Shown: positions 44,268 through 50,324 of the stretch, one piece after another | How the letters are laid out: each line of letters begins with the position of its first letter | Position numbering within the stretch: the first letter of the stretch is position 1 | Assembly: GCA_016987375.1 (NCBI GenBank) | Contig: PJRA01000443.1 | Coordinates: forward strand, 930,910 to 981,233 | Direction of reading: 5' to 3' | Origin: Brachionus koreanus | Taxonomy: Eukaryota; Rotifera; Eurotatoria; Ploima; Brachionidae | Length of the DNA stretch: 50,324 nt | Notes under the pieces: generated by a model | What the model was told of the DNA's origin: nothing | The model's input: only the letters and a program-made list of their open reading frames with translations | The model's database searches: none | Made by a program: the position numbers and the translations under genes

Positions 44268-45605
44268 CTAAAATTCCTCTTCATCGTTGACCTCAAGTTC
44301 GGCTTGGTGCTCATTCTGAATCAAGTCAGCACTGTCGACGGCCTCATCAGGCGCAACAAAGCCGTCCGCTGTGGCATACAAAACATCGAGAATTTTTTTC
44401 AAAACAGGCAAATTGTCGGCTTCATACTCCTGACACAACACTTCAATATCTCTCAGCTTGCCAAAATAGAAGTCTCTCTCTTTCTCAAGTCCTTCTAAAG
44501 TTATTTTTATCTCATTGTTTTCGGTCAAGAGTCTCAAATTTTCTTGCTGAAGTTCTACATTGATGGCATTGGCGTTCTGATTGACGCTTCCATTCGACGT
44601 GTTGTGCAGCGATGATTTTGAATTGTTGTTAGCTACAGGTTTGGTCGGCTTTTGAATTATTTTGGCTGCTGGCGCCGGTTTGGCCACCATTGGCTTGGCC
44701 TTGGCGGCCATGTTCGCGTGCATCTTTGTCTCGCTGGCTACCAGAGGGAGTCCATCGCGCGCTGCCAACGGGTCATAGTCTTTGCCATCGAAATTGGCGT
44801 CGAAAAACTTCTTAAACCACTGCACAAACTCGAAATTGTCTTGAAATCTTCCTTTGACCAATTTTTCAACAGGAATTATCTTTAAAAAAAAATTTTTATT
44901 AAGAAACAAAAATAAATTTTTTAATTAAAATAAAAAACCCAAAAAAAAAAAAATTTTATTTTTCATGCAATTAGGATGTTAGATTTTAAGTTAGATTAAA
45001 ATTATAGTTATTTGTTTGTTTGTGTTTATTTTTAATAATACCTTATCAACTTTGCATTTTTTAAAGCAATTTTGAAGCATTTTAAAATTTTGTATAAACT
45101 CGTGCTCCAATTTAGCATCGATTTTAACTCTTTTTATAGGAATTGAGCCTTATAGATCAAAAAAAAAAATAAATAAATTAAATTTCATTCCCCTCTAAAG
45201 AGCCTATAGGACAAATCAACCAAGCAAGCTAGATCTAAAAGTCTCAAAATAATACAAATACAAACCTTGTCAATGCTGACTTTTTTTAAACCCTCTTGCA
45301 GACATTTATAGTTATTTATATACTCGTGTTCGAGTTTAGTGTCCCATTTGACTTTTTTCATACGAATTGAGCCTAAATTAAAACAGAAAATTTAAATGAT
45401 TGATTTGTCTGTTGGTATGGATCGGTGCTGGACATTGGCACTTACCTGGAAATAACATGTCCATAAATTGACAGTAGGCGCTGCCTGTGCACAACTCTTC
45501 GACTTTGGTCAAATTGGTTCTGAGTGTGTCATTGATCCAGTTGAGTATTTCGTGTCTGCTCAGATTTTCTGATGTAACACTAGTGCTATATACGTTGACG
45601 GCCAT
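44268..45605 (-). CDS. MAPRE: EB1 / MAPRE microtubule plus-end binding protein, with two alternative CH exons
   Basis: End-binding protein that tracks growing microtubule plus ends and recruits partners. CDS exons on the minus strand: 45446-45605, then 45266-45372 or 45042-45148, then 44268-44879. Junctions are GT-AG with agreeing phases, giving 292 aa with either exon. Residues about 15-115 are the calponin-homology domain ([43 protein letters not shown]). A linker rich in A, K, P and N follows (about 135-200), then a coiled coil and EB-homology domain ([26 protein letters not shown]) at about 205-270. The acidic tail ends DEEEF, where vertebrate EB1 ends EEY. EEY/F tails bind CAP-Gly domains. 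Complete gene. Confidence 0.93.
45042..45148 (-). other. EB1 alternative CH exon 2b
   Basis: 107 nt encoding 36 residues, [20 protein letters not shown] followed by [16 protein letters not shown]. It is collinear with 2a, with 21 of 36 residues identical by my count. Only 117 nt separate the two. Because 107 is not a multiple of 3, joining both exons would shift the frame, so use should be mutually exclusive. Confidence 0.85.
45266..45372 (-). other. EB1 alternative CH exon 2a
   Basis: 107 nt encoding 36 residues, [20 protein letters not shown] followed by [16 protein letters not shown]. Acceptor AG lies at 45373-45374 and donor GT at 45264-45265. This is the part of the EB1 CH domain that contains the basic patch facing the microtubule. 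Confidence 0.85.
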
Positions 45606-47365
45606 TGTTGCTCTTTGCTAGCTTACTAGTTCACAAATAATCTAAAAGTTGGAAAAAAAATAGCAAAAAAATGATTGACAAAATGAGATGAGTGTTCAAA
45701 TGAAATATTTAGTCATCAAAGTTATATTTTGTATATGGTTAGTCTAAGCTGAGTTAGAAATCAACATGCGTGCTAGCTTATATACTTGGTTTTTATGCAT
45801 AGATTTTGAATCTAATTATTTAGAGAGAGAGAGAGAGATCGAGATTAATTTTGAATGTGAGAGCCTAGAAGATATGAACTTGCATTCATATTAATAAATA
45901 AATAAACAAATTCCTAGAATATTCTACATAGACTAATATCACGACATTGCACTCGATTTTCATAAAAATTTAATAGCCGTATGAGCATCTAGGCTAAAGA
46001 TTCAACTTTCAATCGATCACATTTATATCACTCACTTTTGTTTATTCTCGATTCTCGTTCGATATTAAATAGGCTTTATTTTTGTCTTTTAAATTCAAAT
46101 GTCAGAAGTAACTTGACAAAAATTGAGATATTTTTTTTTGTTTAAGACTCTAAACTTTATATTATTTAAAATAAAAATTAAAATAAAAAATTAATTTATT
46201 TTTTTTTCTAATATTAATTTTTTGTTAATTTGATTAAAACAAAAAAGAAGAAAATTTTATTCCAAAAATTACATGGTAAATTTTGAGATTATTTTTTTTT
46301 TAAATTAATACCATTGAAATAGATTCGGCTTAAAATTCTTTTTCTTTTTCTTTTTCATTTAATCATTTAACTCAATTTAAATATAAATTAAGTGATTCAT
46401 TCAAATATAGTGCTGTAAACCACGATGTATGTCATCAGTTGTGCCATGTATAAGCTAAACCAAACTAACTTTTATTTTTTGCATTAAAAATTTAGATAAC
46501 AATAAAAGGTATTACTCCTTTGTAAACATAATTGAAGTTACGATTTTCTTCTACATAAAAGCATAGCTATTAATTTTTAAAAGACCACTTGTTCTTGATT
46601 TCAGGTTTCAAAATTTAAGTGAATTTCATTTGAAATTTTTTTTTTTTGTTTAACAAAAATAAATATTTTTTTTTGAATATTTGATTAAAGAAAAAAATAT
46701 TTTGAGACAATTATTTTTCTAAATTTGTTCCTTTTTTGTCTTTAAATTTAAAAAAAAAACATAAACATAAATGTTAATTTGTATATGTAAAAGTGGCTGC
46801 TTGTTGAGCGCCTTTATGACAAATTTAAAAAAAATTTTTCATAGTGATTTTATTTTGGTCTTAGATTGAAATCCATTTTAAGTCGACACAAATGACGGTT
46901 GCTATATGTTACCAGTTTTTAATATTTTTTTTTTTATTAAGTTATAAATTTTTTTTGCTATTTTCAAATCAAAATAGTTGAAGGATACACAAACTCAAAG
47001 TATTTACATATTTTTCTTGGTTTTAGTATAAAAATTATTTCTTTTTTTTTAATTTCTTTTCGATTAATTTTACAAATCTAGCTGATCTAATCGTTGTTTT
47101 GATTAACAGCATAGGAATAGATGTTCATTAAACTAGATGAGGGATGCTCGATAGTTTTTTGTTGTTGTTGTTGAAAGAAGCCGCTTCTTTAAGGCTGCGA
47201 GAGGCTCTTAATTGCAGCGTATTTATGCGCAAAACTTAAAGTCAGCTGACTGAATATTTTGTTCGTGTTCTTCACAAGTAGAGGATTTTGAAATAAATTA
47301 TTTATAACTAGTTGAAGAGAAACATATAGGGGACTGAAAATCCATAGCAACACAAGGGTAGCAAC
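45606..47365. other. Divergent intergenic region between EB1 and CFAP20
   Basis: About 1.8 kb, AT-rich, with a (GA)n tract at 45822-45838. It should hold the EB1 promoter and 5' UTR. No exon recognised. Confidence 0.45.
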
Positions 47366-47379
47366 GTTGCCTAGGCAAC
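47366..47379. promoter_or_regulatory. RFX X-box (ciliary-gene promoter element)
   Basis: GTTGCCTAGGCAAC is a perfect palindrome matching the RFX consensus RYYNYY-N(1-3)-RRNRAC. It lies 316 bp before the CFAP20 ATG and about 35 bp before a likely first-exon donor (TAG|GTATGG near 47414). RFX factors control ciliary genes in animals, and CFAP20 is a ciliary gene. Confidence 0.75.
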
Positions 47380-47695
47380 CGAACATTAGTAATAATTATT
47401 TAATACTAAAAATAGGTATGGAGCTAAGCGAAAATTCAAATATTTCGAATTATTATTATTAAAAAGCAAAATGAGCAGAAAAATAACATAAAATTTGTAA
47501 CATTGGTAACCATTAATCAATAAACAAATATATATATATATTTTTTATTTTTTTTGCTATTAATTAATTAAAATAATGAAGATCATTTATTAAGAATATT
47601 TTATTTTATTTTATTTTGTTGGAGTAATTTTTGTTAAACTATTTTTAGATAAGCCTCGACTGCAAAGAATAAGGCTAGATAGAATTGTTGGCAAC

Positions 47696-48331
47696 ATGTT
47701 TAAAAACACATTTCAATCGGGTTTTTTGTCCATCTTGTACAGTATCGGTTCAAAGCCGCTACAAATCTGGGATAAAAAAGTGCGCAATGGACACATTAAA
47801 CGTATCACTGACAATGACATACAGTCGCTGGTATTGGAAATAGTTGGCACAAATGTGAGCACCACATACATAACTTGTCCTGCTGATCCTAAGAAAACGC
47901 TCGGAATCAAACTACCGTTTTTAGTTATGATCATAAAAAACCTTAAAAAATATTTTACATTTGAAGTACAAGTATTGGACGATAAAAATGTTCGTCGTCG
48001 ATTCCGAGCCAGCAATTATCAGAGCACGACCAGAGTGAAGCCGTTTATTTGTACTATGCCAATGAGACTTGACGATGGATGGAATCAAATTCAATTCAAT
48101 TTGTCTGATTTTACTCGACGTGCCTATGGTACCAACTACATTGAGACCCTTCGAGTACAAGTAAATAGACAACAAATTATTTTTCTCCATCTTTTCTCTT
48201 ATTCTCACTTTACTCTATTCTAGATTCATGCCAATTGTAGAATCCGTCGTGTGTACTTTTCAGATCGTTTATACTCAGAGGACGAGCTGCCACCAGAGTT
48301 TAAATTGTATCTACCTGTTCAAAAGAAATAG
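47696..48331 (+). CDS. CFAP20: CFAP20 (BUG22/C16orf80), ciliary and axonemal protein
   Basis: Inner-junction protein of axonemal doublet microtubules that also affects tubulin modification and ciliary beat. Exons are 47696-48160 and 48224-48331 (GT-AG, phase 0), giving 190 aa. From [20 protein letters not shown] to [18 protein letters not shown] it is nearly identical to vertebrate CFAP20, as expected for one of the most conserved ciliary proteins. Hallmarks are [40 protein letters not shown] and [11 protein letters not shown]. The ATG lies 47 nt after a probable 5' UTR acceptor (TTTTAG at 47644-47649), so an untranslated first exon is expected near the X-box. Poly(A) signal is at 48394-48399. 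Confidence 0.97.
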
Positions 48332-48393
48332 ACACGAATGATGATATATTTTCTAATCAATTATTAAGCTATTAAAAATTTTTTTTTTTTTTC

Positions 48394-48399
48394 AATAAA
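48394..48399 (+). terminator. Poly(A) signal of CFAP20
   Basis: AATAAA 63 nt after the CFAP20 stop, in the gap between convergent genes. Confidence 0.6.
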
Positions 48400-48558
48400 A
48401 TAAAGTTATTAAATTAAATAAATAATAATTGTAGTGAAAATTTAATAAAATTAGCACATTAAAAAAAAAAAAAATTTAGGTTACGCTAATTTTAATTCTT
48501 AGCGTACACCTATTTTATTTGAAAAATAATAAATAAAAAAATTAAGGTATTTAACATG

Positions 48559-48564
48559 TTTATT
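48559..48564 (-). terminator. Poly(A) signal of the glycosylase gene
   Basis: TTTATT on the plus strand (AATAAA on the minus strand) about 30 nt past the glycosylase stop. The two convergent transcripts end within about 200 bp of each other. Confidence 0.55.
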
Positions 48565-48593
48565 TAACCCAACTAATTAGAAACAAAACTAGA

Positions 48594-49367
48594 CTAGAAA
48601 TCAATAGAGTCCTTGGATACAATGCTTACATATTTGTTATCTTTGATGTAAAATCTCCACAATTTATTAGTTGCCTCTGGTCCCGCATAATCGATGCCTA
48701 TTCTCTTGGCACATTGAATTTTAAATTCAGATTTTCCTCCACTTTGACCATCATCATTTATTTTCTCCTGGAGCCAAAGATTTTCACTAGTAGCCAAATC
48801 GACTTGATTAAACAAGCTCTTACTGATTTTAAAAGACATGCACAGTTTAGAGGGCCCGTTTGTCAAATTTTTTTCATCTGAATTTTTACTCTTTCCTTTT
48901 GAAAGCGAATTTTTGTTCAGTGTCATGAGATCGAGGCCGTAGACGGGCTCCAATGCTCGAATTAGCACTGCAGCGCCTGGCTCTTTACTCGATATGTTTA
49001 TACAGCAATAGCAGCCATATATATTGTAGACATATGCAGTTCCGGGCTTCATGAACATGGCTTTGTTTCGATCTGTTTGCTTTTTAAATGAATGAGAAGC
49101 AGGATCATCTTTGCCTGTGTACGCCTCGACTTCAACTATTCTACCAACTGTATATTTGCTAGATGATGACTCATCTTCATATTTTCTTATCATATATTTT
49201 CCAATTAAATGTTTGCACAAGTCTAGACAACTTTGGTCATAAAAATCGCTCTTCAAACGATTCAACGAGTCCAACTTTATACAATTATCTGCAATCTTTG
49301 CATGTAATTCATCTTTTTTATGCCTTTTACATTGATCAAAATCAATTTCTTGCCTATTTCGTTTCAT
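48594..49367 (-). CDS. MPG: Alkyladenine (3-methyladenine) DNA glycosylase
   Basis: Base-excision repair enzyme that removes alkylated adenine, hypoxanthine and ethenoadenine from DNA in the nucleus. Single exon, 257 aa. After a basic N-terminus (KRNRQ, KRHKKDE, a likely nuclear signal), the catalytic fold begins at LKSDFYDQSCLDLCKHLIGK. The active-site stretch is GRIVEVEAYTGKDDPASHSF, with the catalytic Glu in VEVEAY and the following Tyr and His. It continues TDRNKAMFMKPGTAYVYNIY, with the base-flipping Tyr region, then CCINISSKEPGAAVLIRALEP, NGPSKLCMSFKI and a C-terminal RFYIKDNKYVSIV. Length and order match the AAG family. A lysine- and serine-rich loop of about 15 residues before the NGPSKLC motif is slightly long. 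Tail-to-tail with CFAP20. Confidence 0.93.
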   Translation of the reverse strand: MKRNRQEIDFDQCKRHKKDELHAKIADNCIKLDSLNRLKSDFYDQSCLDLCKHLIGKYMIRKYEDESSSSKYTVGRIVEVEAYTGKDDPASHSFKKQTDRNKAMFMKPGTAYVYNIYGCYCCINISSKEPGAAVLIRALEPVYGLDLMTLNKNSLSKGKSKNSDEKNLTNGPSKLCMSFKISKSLFNQVDLATSENLWLQEKINDDGQSGGKSEFKIQCAKRIGIDYAGPEATNKLWRFYIKDNKYVSIVSKDSIDF

Positions 49368-50324
49368 TTTTGTCTAATTGATTATTTTCTTTGATTTTTT
49401 TATTTTTTAGTTTTAATTATCTATTTATTCAATTAGTTAAAATTTTATTAAAATTAAATTTTTTAGATTAATTTATTATTTTTGGTATTTACTTTGATTT
49501 TTTCTTTTTAATTTTTTTTCCAAATTGTTTTCAGCTTCTTAGCAGCTATTTTTATTTAACTTAATTTGGTTTTAGATATTTTCGTTTTAATAAGCAATAC
49601 TATTTAGACAATTTTAATTTTTAACATTAAAATAAAACTAAATTACTCTTTTAATGTTATTTTAAAATATTTTAGAACAATAAATCAAATGCCTAAAGTT
49701 AGTTAAGAAATTAAATTGATTTAGGTGTATTTAAGTACATTTTATTTTATTTTTTAAAAATTGGAGTACCTTGACTAAATTAATTAAACTAAATTAAAAA
49801 AAAAATTTTGATCTAAAATATCTAATCAAACTAAAATTAAATTGATTTTTCTACTTTTTAGTTCGATGAGTGTGTTAATATACAAAATTTTCACAGAATA
49901 TTAAAAAAATTTACTATTTTATTTTGTTTAAGTAGAGATTACTCAATTGAATAAACTTACTTAAGAATTGCAAAAATTTTGATCAGTATTTCTTATGATA
50001 ACAAAAATAAAATCTCAATTTCTTGATTTTTTTTATATTAAACAATTTGCCATTTTGAGTTAAATTTTAATAATTTATTTCATAAAATTTCATAAAAATA
50101 TCTTAATTAAAGTAACTTTCCAAAAGTGGCTTTTTACATTTAGTGATTTTGTAGACTTGATAAATTTGCTTAAAAAATATTAGATATTGGGTTCAATTTT
50201 CAAGTCAAAATGATGAAAAATTTTAAAAGCAAAATTTCATTAATTAAAAAGAAGATTTTTATAATAAATAGATATAAATTTTTTAATCTTTTTTTTTTAA
50301 ATGAATAAAATTTTGACTCAATTA
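49368..50324. other. Non-coding, 5' of the glycosylase gene
   Basis: AT-rich with no recognisable frame. It should include the glycosylase promoter. A weak plus-strand frame at 49163-49381 is antisense to the gene and is a shadow. Confidence 0.45.

Noticed and set aside
47189..47386. 65-codon minus-strand frame upstream of CFAP20
   Set aside because: Non-ATG start (CAT absent at the frame's useful start), no family features, and it overlaps the X-box and probable 5' UTR of CFAP20.

Overview
This is a strongly A+T-rich (roughly three quarters by eye) piece of a metazoan nuclear genome. The genes have short coding exons split by GT-AG introns. There are no operons or bacterial signals, and decayed non-LTR retrotransposon fragments are scattered through the non-coding DNA. 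The gene set (Cys-loop anion channel, neuropeptide-type GPCR, DUF229 sulfatase-like protein, NCKX-type exchanger, fimbrin, EB1, CFAP20, alkyladenine glycosylase) fits a small-genome invertebrate. A monogonont rotifer such as Brachionus is my best guess from composition and intron style, but this is inference only. An 809-base run of N lies at 24186-24994.

Layout. Positions 2447-7008 (+) hold an eight-exon glutamate/glycine/GABA-type chloride channel with two interchangeable pore exons. Positions 7.1-13.7 kb are mostly non-coding. Positions 13717-15237 (+) hold an intronless-CDS rhodopsin-family GPCR. Positions 16458-18742 and 30743-33026 are the two arms of a 2.28-kb inverted duplication; each carries a gene for a 243-aa RASSF-like protein, and the arms are about 12.0 kb apart. 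Inside the loop are a DUF229 gene (18667-21820, -), a retroposed SINE-like element, the gap, and the C-terminal part of a Na+/Ca2+(K+) exchanger (25660-26882, -). To the right come a tRNA-Lys (33353-33425), an orphan single-pass membrane protein (34684-35584, -), fimbrin/plastin (37114-39817, +), a graveyard of LINE reverse-transcriptase fragments (42.4-43.9 kb), EB1 (44268-45605, -), CFAP20 (47696-48331, +) and alkyladenine DNA glycosylase (48594-49367, -).

How the parts relate. Three genes carry duplicated exons that look built for isoform switching: the channel (two 192-nt M1-M2 exons), EB1 (two 107-nt calponin-homology exons) and fimbrin (two first exons, each supplying the first EF-hand helix). 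Fimbrin (actin) and EB1 (microtubules) are cytoskeletal, and CFAP20 is axonemal. A perfect RFX X-box lies upstream of CFAP20. The strongest candidates for something undescribed are the pore-swapping exon pair, the EB1 exon pair, and the inverted duplication that carries a live-looking gene together with the tail of its DUF229 neighbour.
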